Below, in pieces: positions 25,938 through 33,078 of a stretch of DNA of 64,000 nucleotides (position 1 is the stretch's first letter; each line of letters starts with the position of its first letter). Position numbers and translations under genes: made by a program. The notes below the pieces were generated by a model. It had not been told where the DNA came from. It did no database searches and saw nothing but the letters and a program-made list of their open reading frames with translations. The stretch comes from Alistipes sp. (GTDB lineage Bacteria > Bacteroidota > Bacteroidia > Bacteroidales > Rikenellaceae), in contig JAFXHE010000001.1 in the NCBI GenBank assembly GCA_017536555.1, positions 1-64,000 on the forward strand, written 5' to 3'.

Positions 25938-26300
25938 GTTTAGGAAGTTATCTTCCCGATGAAAGGGCGTAATATGGTGGCTAAAACAAAAAGAATCACA
26001 TAAAATTAAATGCTTTTTCTTTGGTTAAAGTTTATTTATCAAATAAACACATCGTTGATTATTAGCCATATAACATACCTTTTAAGTTTTGAACTTAAAA
26101 AGGTATCAAATAAAATAAAGTAAAAAGAAAGGGCGTAATCACATTACCGTCACATATGATTAGACAACCCATTAAGCAACCTATTAGACAACCGCCCAGC
26201 TTGCAACCTTACTTGCAACCTTACTCGCTATATGGCTACTTATGTTGCAAGTTCTCCATTCTTATATACTACGAAGCGTGACAGATTGAAAGAAAATCAC
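25938..26300. other. Non-coding region with an AT-rich hairpin and 12-bp repeats
   Basis: No supported gene. GAAAGGGCGTAAT occurs near 25960 and again near 26128. A long inverted repeat (ATACCTTTTAAGTT, TTG, AACTTAAAAAGGTAT) spans 26075-26106. CAACC recurs at 26165, 26177, 26189, 26204 and 26216, mostly at 12-bp steps. A 41-codon frame from 26157 reads these as QP repeats (RQPIKQPIRQP), which may be coincidental. Confidence 0.5.
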
Positions 26301-26308
26301 TATCTTTG
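26301..26308 (+). promoter_or_regulatory. -7 box for the BRCT gene
   Basis: TATCTTTG, 22 bp before the ATG at 26331. No -33 box at the usual distance. It favours the 26331 start over the upstream in-frame ATG at 26232. Confidence 0.45.
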
Positions 26309-26330
26309 GGAAAGTTTTTTTCCTAAACAT

Positions 26331-27206
26331 ATGAAAACCATTGCTTATCTAAATGTTAGGTACACCGACTACAATCCCGAGTTAGTGTATCTTATTGAGA
26401 TACTTACGGTATCTGACGACCAGCATAACCTCTACCGTACTTATGTCAATCCCGAAGATGAAATTTTTGACTATGGTCTAATCTACGAATTTGGCGGCAC
26501 CGCTGAAATATTGGAGTCTGCTCCGATTTTCCCCGATGTGTATTCGCAGATATGCTCCTTGCTGCAAGGTAAAACGGTACTATTCCATATGCCGAGTAGT
26601 AAACTTGCTTTACAAGCTGCTTGCAATCGATACGGGCTACCTCTGCCTGATGCCGACTACATCAACAGCGAAAGGATTGTTCGTCGAGTCTGGACGGAAC
26701 ACTCTCGTAGCGGTTATGGACTTGGCAGTATGAGAGCAGCTCTCGATATCCCTTCAGACCTATCGAGCGCAGAGGCGACCTACGAGATTATCCAGCGAGC
26801 CATTGCACATACGGGCTCCTCACTCGAGGAATTGATTGAGTTGGCAAACAAACCTCGAATACGACTGCGAGATAATAGCCGCATCGAGAGTGCAGAGGGC
26901 AATCCTGATGGCCCTCTATATGGCGAAACAATCGTGTTTACGGGTAGCCTCGATAGACCACGCAAGGAACTGAAAGATGTTGTTGTGGCTCTTGGTTGTA
27001 ACTTTGCTGACTCTTTAACGAAAGACACCACTATCCTCGTCGTTGGCAACTATAACAATCCAGCGGTTCTTACTACCGGCAAGAGTGGTAAACTTACCAA
27101 AGCAGAGAAGTTGAATAAAGAGGGCAAGGCTCATATTGAGATTATGTCATCGGATAGCTTCTATATGATGATGTCAGAGCTTACGGACGCTTTTGACGAG
27201 GCATAA
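26331..27206 (+). CDS. DnaQ-like fold protein with lost catalytic residues, fused to BRCT
   Basis: 291 aa from ATG 26331. The N-terminal ~165 residues follow the layout of a DEDDh exonuclease (strand I YLNVRYTDYNPELVYLIEIL, then VLFHMPSSKLALQAACNRYG and SSAEATYEII). The acidic and histidine residues expected at the Exo I, II and III motifs are replaced, so nuclease activity is unlikely. Residues ~205-285 are a BRCT domain (GETIVFTGSLDRPRKELKDV with TTILVVGNYNNPAVL). Bacteroidota chromosomes carry exonuclease-BRCT proteins; this copy appears repurposed. It stands alone between terminator 25908 and the structured RNA at 27297, in a tail-gene region, as a cargo gene would. Confidence 0.75.
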   Translation: MKTIAYLNVRYTDYNPELVYLIEILTVSDDQHNLYRTYVNPEDEIFDYGLIYEFGGTAEILESAPIFPDVYSQICSLLQGKTVLFHMPSSKLALQAACNRYGLPLPDADYINSERIVRRVWTEHSRSGYGLGSMRAALDIPSDLSSAEATYEIIQRAIAHTGSSLEELIELANKPRIRLRDNSRIESAEGNPDGPLYGETIVFTGSLDRPRKELKDVVVALGCNFADSLTKDTTILVVGNYNNPAVLTTGKSGKLTKAEKLNKEGKAHIEIMSSDSFYMMMSELTDAFDEA

Positions 27207-27263
27207 ACACGCATAGAATAACAATTTTAAGGAGGGGCGAAACAAAAAATCTTCGCTCCTCTA

Positions 27264-27293
27264 TTGTTTTTTAACAAATAATGCTTACCTTTG
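27264..27293 (+). promoter_or_regulatory. Promoter of the structured RNA / small-gene operon
   Basis: TTG at 27264-27266, 19 bp, TACCTTTG at 27286-27293: a full consensus Bacteroidota promoter. Transcription would begin about 27297-27300, precisely where the long P1 stem starts. Confidence 0.75.
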
Positions 27294-27296
27294 TAG

Positions 27297-27432
27297 TGCT
27301 AAACCATATTTGAGGTGCCGAGGTTGCACCAATTAGGTGCTTTTTTTGTGCCTATATATATTCGTACACGGCGATTACCCCCGTGCCACAACCGTAATAG
27401 TTGTGGCAACTCACCTCAAAAGTGGTTTAGCA
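27297..27432 (+). ncRNA. Multibranched structured RNA or riboregulatory leader
   Basis: A closing stem pairs 27297-27317 with 27412-27432 (21 positions, 19 Watson-Crick, one G-U, one A-A). Inside lie three hairpins: GCACC/GGTGC at 27326-27340 followed by seven T; CACGG/CCGTG at 27367-27385; and GCCACAAC/GTTGTGGC at 27385-27407, which shares one base with the previous one. The 3' arm GTGGTTTAGCA (27422-27432) can alternatively pair perfectly with TGCTAAACCAC at 27471-27481, beside the start codon of the next gene. GGGTCGCCG plus seven T (27441-27456) can also pair with the CGGCGATTACCC loop. The layout looks like a switch; no known family was recognised. Confidence 0.65.
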
Positions 27433-27484
27433 GCGGGAAAGGGTCGCCGTTTTTTTGTACCCTAATTTAATGCTAAACCACATT

Positions 27485-27754
27485 ATGTCAAACAAATCAG
27501 AAGAGCGTAAAATCTTACGCACCGATTGGAAAGAACTACCAATCGACAAAGAACTCTCCCAGATTCTTTTACAAATTGCAAATGCCCGAGCTGCATTGCT
27601 GAACTATCTCGAGGCAATCCCAGACCGTGCCACTTACGACTCGTACAAGGGGTGCGTCAGTACAGCTGAAGAGCATCTTATCAATGCTATGATGGAGGTC
27701 GGCGGCGACCTATTGGCACAGCAATTCGTTGGTAAACTCATTGAACCGAAATAG
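27485..27754 (+). CDS. Small helical phage protein behind the structured RNA
   Basis: 89 aa from ATG 27485 (MSNKSEERKILRTDW); an in-frame ATG at 27470 lies inside the TGCTAAACCAC repeat and is an alternative start. Helical with many alanines (LQIANARAALLNYLEAIPDR). First gene after the RNA element, so probably controlled by it. No family recognised. Confidence 0.6.
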   Translation: MSNKSEERKILRTDWKELPIDKELSQILLQIANARAALLNYLEAIPDRATYDSYKGCVSTAEEHLINAMMEVGGDLLAQQFVGKLIEPK

Positions 27755-27758
27755 CCCT

Positions 27759-27992
27759 ATGAGAAGATTTTTGAAGTATTGGGCAATACGATTGCTCGGT
27801 CGTGAGTGGATGGCAATTTCGTTAAAGTCAAAACTTTTTGGGATTTGGGTCATTTTGTCTGTTATCTTAATGGCTGGCTCAATGAATGAGAATGCGACAC
27901 CAGAGTTAATATTCCTCACGACCACGAATTGTTTCGGTTCTTTGGGTATAGTTATCCGCAATCAAAACTCAAGTAAGAAGACAAATTCCTAA
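27759..27992 (+). CDS. Small membrane protein, unknown
   Basis: 77 aa from ATG 27759, 4 bp after the previous stop. One clear membrane segment (KLFGIWVILSVILMAGS) after a basic N-terminus. It could be a superinfection-exclusion or holin-like protein, but there is no direct evidence. Confidence 0.5.
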   Translation: MRRFLKYWAIRLLGREWMAISLKSKLFGIWVILSVILMAGSMNENATPELIFLTTTNCFGSLGIVIRNQNSSKKTNS

Positions 27993-28004
27993 ACAGATAG
28001 AACT

Positions 28005-28127
28005 ATGAAGCAGAAATTGATATATGAGATACTCGTCGAGAATGAGGAGCAGAAGACACGAATGATAGCCGAAATCGAGTCGGTTCTTGGTATGCAACCC
28101 ACTCGAATTGAGGATATCGACGAATAA
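28005..28127 (+). CDS. 40-aa acidic peptide
   Basis: Starts MKQKLIYEILVENEEQKTRM and ends RIEDIDE: short, acidic, helical. 12 bp after the previous gene in the same operon. Small size limits confidence. Confidence 0.45.
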   Translation: MKQKLIYEILVENEEQKTRMIAEIESVLGMQPTRIEDIDE

Positions 28128-28142
28128 TTGAATAATTTTTGT

Positions 28143-28162
28143 TAAATTTGTACTCACAAAGT
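28143..28162 (+). promoter_or_regulatory. -7 box with the repeated 13-mer
   Basis: TAAATTTG at 28143-28150, with GTACTCACAAAGT at 28150-28162, the same 13-mer as at 5538-5550 beside the repressor. It lies just ahead of the membrane protein gene at 28173 and may be a second repressor-controlled site. Confidence 0.45.
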
Positions 28163-28172
28163 CAAGTTTACT

Positions 28173-28331
28173 ATGGAGATTTGGAGTTTTATAGGTTACG
28201 GAATAATGATTTTGATTGCTCTCGTAGTGATTGTGCTTGTTGGTTATGGCATACTATGCTTCCTCGGGGCAACCATCGGCGGTATTTTGACACTATTTGA
28301 CAAAATAAAAGCCGACTCCAACGACCAATAA
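28173..28331 (+). CDS. 52-aa membrane protein
   Basis: Begins MEIWSFIGYGIMILIALVVI and continues with a second hydrophobic stretch, so one long or two short membrane helices, then a charged tail (DKIKADSNDQ). It sits between the operator-like 13-mer and the late promoter at 28346. If repressor-controlled, a superinfection-immunity role would be natural; this is inference. Confidence 0.5.
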   Translation: MEIWSFIGYGIMILIALVVIVLVGYGILCFLGATIGGILTLFDKIKADSNDQ

Positions 28332-28345
28332 TCGCCACAACCTCT

Positions 28346-28380
28346 GTCCTTTTGTAGCCGCCTTCGGGCGGCTATTTTTG
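28346..28380 (+). promoter_or_regulatory. Phage late-type promoter 2, with terminator hairpin in its spacer
   Basis: GTCCTTTT at 28346-28353, 19 bp, TATTTTTG at 28373-28380. The spacer is the perfect hairpin TAGCCGCC-TTCG-GGCGGCTA, followed by the T-rich -7 box, so the same DNA can act as an intrinsic terminator for the upstream genes. It drives the tail operon starting at 28397. Confidence 0.75.
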
Positions 28381-28396
28381 TTGCAAAAAGGCAACA

Positions 28397-28762
28397 ATGT
28401 CAATCAAAGAAAGGTTTGTGAAATCTATTCTCGAGGACGAGGGTCGCCGCTTGATGGAGAACCAGGCAGCTGCTCTTGGTCGGAAATTGCAGTTCCGAAC
28501 AGGGCGACTCTTCAACACTCGAAAGACAAGTGTATCGGGAGGTGCTGAAATGGACGGGCAACTCTCGTTCTCGCACACCGTATATCAGCGTTTCCTCGAT
28601 ATGAAACGACTTCAATACAAGTCGAAAGAGGTGCGTCGTAATCGACAAATCCACAACCGTTTCGTATTCGGACACTACTCGTCAATCGCATATCGATTGA
28701 TGTATGACCTCACAGATGAAGTTGTTGCCACTTTCCGTGAAGAATTAAAATCCGAAAAGTAA
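28397..28762 (+). CDS. Small tail protein upstream of tape measure
   Basis: 121 aa, basic and helical (KSKEVRRNRQIHNRFVFGHY). First gene of the tail operon and 1 bp before the tape measure. In siphoviruses this place is usually held by tail assembly chaperones; no frameshift extension is visible here. Function unknown. Confidence 0.6.
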   Translation: MSIKERFVKSILEDEGRRLMENQAAALGRKLQFRTGRLFNTRKTSVSGGAEMDGQLSFSHTVYQRFLDMKRLQYKSKEVRRNRQIHNRFVFGHYSSIAYRLMYDLTDEVVATFREELKSEK

Positions 28763-28763
28763 T

Positions 28764-31700
28764 ATGGCAAAGATTATCCGTGACGAAGATTTGCGCTTAA
28801 ACATCATCATCAATGGCGATAATGGGCGCAAGCAGATGGGCGAGCTGGAGCGTGCAATCCACGACACCAACTCGAAACTCGAAACATTGTATGCCAAGCG
28901 CAAGAAGCTCGAACAACAGGGCAAGCAGGACACCCAGGCATATCGTAACCTATCAGCACAGATTGGCAAGAACACTAAAGCCATCGAGGGCTATCGAGAG
29001 AAGCTGGAGGCACTACGCCGCCAGCAGTCCGTCAATACGATGACGCTCTCCGAGCTAACCTCTCACATCAATCGTGTCCGGGCACAGCTTGCAAAGACCG
29101 ACCCGAAGACTCCTCTATGGAAACAACTCAACGCAGAACTGAAGACCTCGAGCGCACGACTTGCAGAACTCCGAGCGCAATCGAAGGCGACAGGTGGTGC
29201 GATCTGCACGATGGCAGAACGAGCCAACCGTTATATCGGTCTTATTACTGCTGGTTTTGCCACCTTGACCGCTGTGTTCTCGGGAGTGAACCGAGCAAAA
29301 GAGTCGTTCAAAGAGTGGGACGAGGCTATTGCCGATGCAATGAAGACCACCCAGCTCTCCCGAGAAGAGATGCTACTTCTGAATGCAGATCTGAAGAAAA
29401 TAGATACACGCACCTCCCAGAATAGACTTTTGGGGCTTACTCGTATTGCAGGAAAGCTCGGTATCGATGGACGAGATAGCATCTTGCAGTTCGTGGGTGC
29501 TGCCGATAAAATTGACCTGGCATTGGGCGAAGATCTTGGGGGCGATGCCGAGGATGCAATCAGAGAGATTGGTAAGCTCGTCGATATATTCAACCTCGAG
29601 GGTCAGTACGGTTTGGAGCAGTCTATGTTAAAGACTGGCTCGGCTATTAACTCCCTCGGTATGGCATCCACTGCTAACGAGGGCTATATCGTAAACTTTA
29701 CAAAGCGTATCGCTGGTATTGCTCCTAATGCCAATATCGCTATCGACAAGGTGCTCGGTTTGGCAGCTACACTCGACAAGTATGGTCAAATGAGCGAAAC
29801 CGCTGCTACCGCAGTAGGTCAGACTATTACAGGTATGTATAAGCGCACCGAGGACTTTGCTCGTGTTGCTCATATGAGTTTTGGCGCGTTTAAGGAGTTG
29901 TTGGAGAAAGATGCGAACGAGGCGTTCATACGAGTTTTGGAGGGTATGAATAAGGGTGGTGAGGGTATGACCACCGTCGTCAAAGCTCTCGATTCGTTAA
30001 ACCTTCAGGGACAGCGTGCCTCTACGGTTCTTGGCTCTTTGGCGAAGCACTCGGACGAGCTGCGTAACCAGCAGCTGCTCGCAAACCAGGCATTTGATGA
30101 AGGCACATCTATTATTGACGAGTTCAACACCAAAAACAATACCGTAACAGCACAATCGGAGAAGCGCAAGAAGGCTCTCGTCGATGAGGCTGTGGCTCTT
30201 GGTGAAACTCTCGTACCTGCGATAAATGTGTCGCTCTCGACAGGTACCTGGATGATTCGAGTGCTGAATACGCTCGTAACAGTTGGCATCAAACATCGAG
30301 CAATCATCATTGGACTTGCTGCCACCTACGCCGCATATGTTGCACAGCAGAAGGCACAGGTGGCGTGGTCGAAATTGCAGGTGTTTTGGTCCGCTGCAAA
30401 TCGTGCTGCGCTGGCAAATGAGGTTGTGGCTCTCAATGGAGCAAAGAAATCAACAATGTTGTTGTGTGCAGCCAAGAATTTGCTTGTCGGCAATCTCAAA
30501 GCCGCAGGAGCAGCCTTCAAGAGTTTCTTTGCGGCTATGGGTCCCATCGGCTGGGCGACGCTCGCGATAGGAGCAATAGTTACAGCATATAATGCCTGGA
30601 AACAATCTGCAGACGAAACCAACGAATCTATGGAGGCAATGGAGCGCATAAATAAGCGTGTTGCCGAAGAAACAGGTGACGAAAGAGCCAAGATTGCTTC
30701 TTTAACCAATGTTATCCACGACAATAAACGCGGCATTCTTGCCCGCAAAGCGGCTATTGAAGAACTGCAGAAAATCATTCCAGAATATAATGGCTCTTTA
30801 ACTGATGAGGGCGAGTTAATTAACGATAACACCACAGCTATCAATAATTATATAACTGCCTTGGAACGCAAGATTAGACTTCAAGCTGCTGAAGCTGAAC
30901 TTGCCGAACTATACACAAAAAAGCGAAAACTTGAACAAGAGCAAGAGTCTGCCCGAAAAGATAGAAATAATGCAACACCTGATGGTCCTTGGAATCAAAG
31001 TCTGTTTGAACAATGGACGGGTATTGATTTAGTCAAGAGTGATTACAAAAAAGCAGATGAGCGTTTCTCAAAAGCAACTGATGAAATAGCGGAAGTCAAT
31101 CGCGCGATCTCCGTTCTCGAGAAAGAGGTCGCTGATGGATATGAAACCACTTTGACCGTTAATGTAACCACGACAGGTGGAGATAGTGATTCGGGAGATG
31201 ACGATGATAATAATGATGATGATGATGATGGGGGTAATGGTAGCAGTTGGTCGCTTGGCTCTGATGCTGACTTTTTGAAAAAGCGTCTTGCGCTGAAAAA
31301 CCAATTTTTGAGTGGAGAAATAGCTACAGAGGAGGCGTATAATGCACAGCTTCTTGACTTGGAAATTGCAACTTTACAGAAGCGTTTGGCAGCCGATGCA
31401 GACTCGGCTGAAGATCGTCTGGCTATACAAGAGCAACTTACTGACAAATTGTTAGAGAAGCAACAGGCAGCAACCAAAGAGCAAGAGCGACAAACCAAAG
31501 AGCAAGAGCGACAAACCAAAGAGCAACAACAGCAGAGAGAACAGGCATTGCGAGAGCAAGAAGAGCTGGCGATGGAGATTGCTCGAATGAGTGATGACCG
31601 TGTTGCTATCGAGAACGCCAACTATGAAAAGTTAAAGCGCAAGTATGAAGGCAATGCGGAAGCTTTAGAGGCGTTGGAACGCGCCCATCAAGCTCGATTG

Positions 31701-33077
31701 AATAAAATCAAACTTGATGAGTTTGATGATGACACAGAGAAGCGTCAAGCTCAATACCAGGTCGAGCGTAGAATGATGGAGAGCCGCCATCGTCAGGAGT
31801 TAGAGTCTTTCAAGGGTTCGCAGCGAGGACTTCGGGAGTTGCGTAAAAAGCAATGGAAGGAGCTAAATGACCTTGACGAACAATATCTGACTGAGATGAT
31901 TGCCCAACTCTCAAATTTGGTCAATAATGGCAAGATTGGCGATATTGAGATAGGCATAGCCCTTTCGGATGCTGACAAGGCAAAGCTCCTTCAGCAAATT
32001 GCCGAGCTTCAAGAAGAACTGGACAAACTCCGAGGAGCATCGCAGAATACGCAAGAAACATCATCGGGAGGCGGTGAATTCTGGGGACTCTCTCAAGACG
32101 AGTGGGAAGAAATGTTCGAGGGCAACCTTGAAGGTTGGGAGAATTGGACGGCTAACATCACAGAAATTGTAGGTGCTGCAGCTGACCAGATGATGCAGTT
32201 GTGGGGTGCTGTCGATAAATATATGACTGCAACCGAGAACCATCAACTCAAGCTTTTCGAGAAGAACAACGACAAAAAGAAGAAGGCTCTCGAGAAACGC
32301 CTTAATGCAGGTCTGATCACCGAAGCACAATACAATTCGGAGGTCGAGGCAATGGATGCGGAATACGATGCTTTTCAGGAAGAGTTGCAGCTAAAGCAAG
32401 CAAAACGCCAAAAAGCAATGAACATCACACAAGCGATCATCAACACCGCCCTCGGTGTTACGATGACTCTTGCACAATGGGGTGTTCCGTGGGGTCTTAT
32501 CCCAGCAGGAATTATGGCGGCTATGGGTGCTGCCGAAATTGCCTTAATTGCAGCAACGCCCATCACAACCGGTGCTGAAGAGGGAGGACCCATCGGAGGT
32601 GGAGATCCTATCTCGGTGCGTCGAGCGCAGGATGGCAAACCGTTCCGTGCGCGGCTCAACCCAGGTAAGCGAGGGTTTGTCAGTACACCAACGGTCATTG
32701 TTGCAGAGAACGGAACCGAGTATGTTATGCCAAATGAGGCTTTGCAGAACCCAACAGTATATCCTCTGCTGTCAGCGATGGAAACAGCTCGTCGAAATGG
32801 AACTCTGGACACTCTCGACTTCTCTGCGATATACTCCCCTTATAGCGTCGTAGGTCGTGCAATCGGAGGATATATTGGTCAAAGCGGCAATGCTTCATCG
32901 ATTAGCCCATCAGGAGGAACACCAGCAGATATTACATTTCTTTATAAGATGCTCGAGAGGGTACTAACTCGATTGGATGAACCTCTTAACGCACAGGTTG
33001 TGATGCTTGGCAAGAACGGGTTTGTAGAAAAGTGGGAGCAATACCAAAAACAAAAAAATCGTGGAAAAATAGGATAA
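28764..33077 (+). CDS. Tail tape measure protein
   Basis: 1437 aa. Long predicted coiled coils at the N-terminus (residues ~20-150) are followed by a TP901-type tape measure core (residues ~155-500) and hydrophobic helices around 510-630 (ATLAIGAIVTAYNAW). A low-complexity acidic insert rich in D, N and G lies near residue 815, and a heptad-like repeat TKEQERQ occurs three times near 905. Further coiled coils fill ~850-1250. Glycine-rich membrane-like helices (LGVTMTLAQWGVPWGLIPAG) lie near 1230. Tape measure length sets tail length; at about 1.5 angstroms per residue this predicts a tail near 200 nm. Confidence 0.9.
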   Translation: MAKIIRDEDLRLNIIINGDNGRKQMGELERAIHDTNSKLETLYAKRKKLEQQGKQDTQAYRNLSAQIGKNTKAIEGYREKLEALRRQQSVNTMTLSELTSHINRVRAQLAKTDPKTPLWKQLNAELKTSSARLAELRAQSKATGGAICTMAERANRYIGLITAGFATLTAVFSGVNRAKESFKEWDEAIADAMKTTQLSREEMLLLNADLKKIDTRTSQNRLLGLTRIAGKLGIDGRDSILQFVGAADKIDLALGEDLGGDAEDAIREIGKLVDIFNLEGQYGLEQSMLKTGSAINSLGMASTANEGYIVNFTKRIAGIAPNANIAIDKVLGLAATLDKYGQMSETAATAVGQTITGMYKRTEDFARVAHMSFGAFKELLEKDANEAFIRVLEGMNKGGEGMTTVVKALDSLNLQGQRASTVLGSLAKHSDELRNQQLLANQAFDEGTSIIDEFNTKNNTVTAQSEKRKKALVDEAVALGETLVPAINVSLSTGTWMIRVLNTLVTVGIKHRAIIIGLAATYAAYVAQQKAQVAWSKLQVFWSAANRAALANEVVALNGAKKSTMLLCAAKNLLVGNLKAAGAAFKSFFAAMGPIGWATLAIGAIVTAYNAWKQSADETNESMEAMERINKRVAEETGDERAKIASLTNVIHDNKRGILARKAAIEELQKIIPEYNGSLTDEGELINDNTTAINNYITALERKIRLQAAEAELAELYTKKRKLEQEQESARKDRNNATPDGPWNQSLFEQWTGIDLVKSDYKKADERFSKATDEIAEVNRAISVLEKEVADGYETTLTVNVTTTGGDSDSGDDDDNNDDDDDGGNGSSWSLGSDADFLKKRLALKNQFLSGEIATEEAYNAQLLDLEIATLQKRLAADADSAEDRLAIQEQLTDKLLEKQQAATKEQERQTKEQERQTKEQQQQREQALREQEELAMEIARMSDDRVAIENANYEKLKRKYEGNAEALEALERAHQARLNKIKLDEFDDDTEKRQAQYQVERRMMESRHRQELESFKGSQRGLRELRKKQWKELNDLDEQYLTEMIAQLSNLVNNGKIGDIEIGIALSDADKAKLLQQIAELQEELDKLRGASQNTQETSSGGGEFWGLSQDEWEEMFEGNLEGWENWTANITEIVGAAADQMMQLWGAVDKYMTATENHQLKLFEKNNDKKKKALEKRLNAGLITEAQYNSEVEAMDAEYDAFQEELQLKQAKRQKAMNITQAIINTALGVTMTLAQWGVPWGLIPAGIMAAMGAAEIALIAATPITTGAEEGGPIGGGDPISVRRAQDGKPFRARLNPGKRGFVSTPTVIVAENGTEYVMPNEALQNPTVYPLLSAMETARRNGTLDTLDFSAIYSPYSVVGRAIGGYIGQSGNASSISPSGGTPADITFLYKMLERVLTRLDEPLNAQVVMLGKNGFVEKWEQYQKQKNRGKIG

Positions 33078-33078
33078 T

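Noticed and set aside
31043-31621. A 192-codon serine/cysteine-rich minus-strand frame
   Set aside because: Antisense of the low-complexity tape measure coiled coil.
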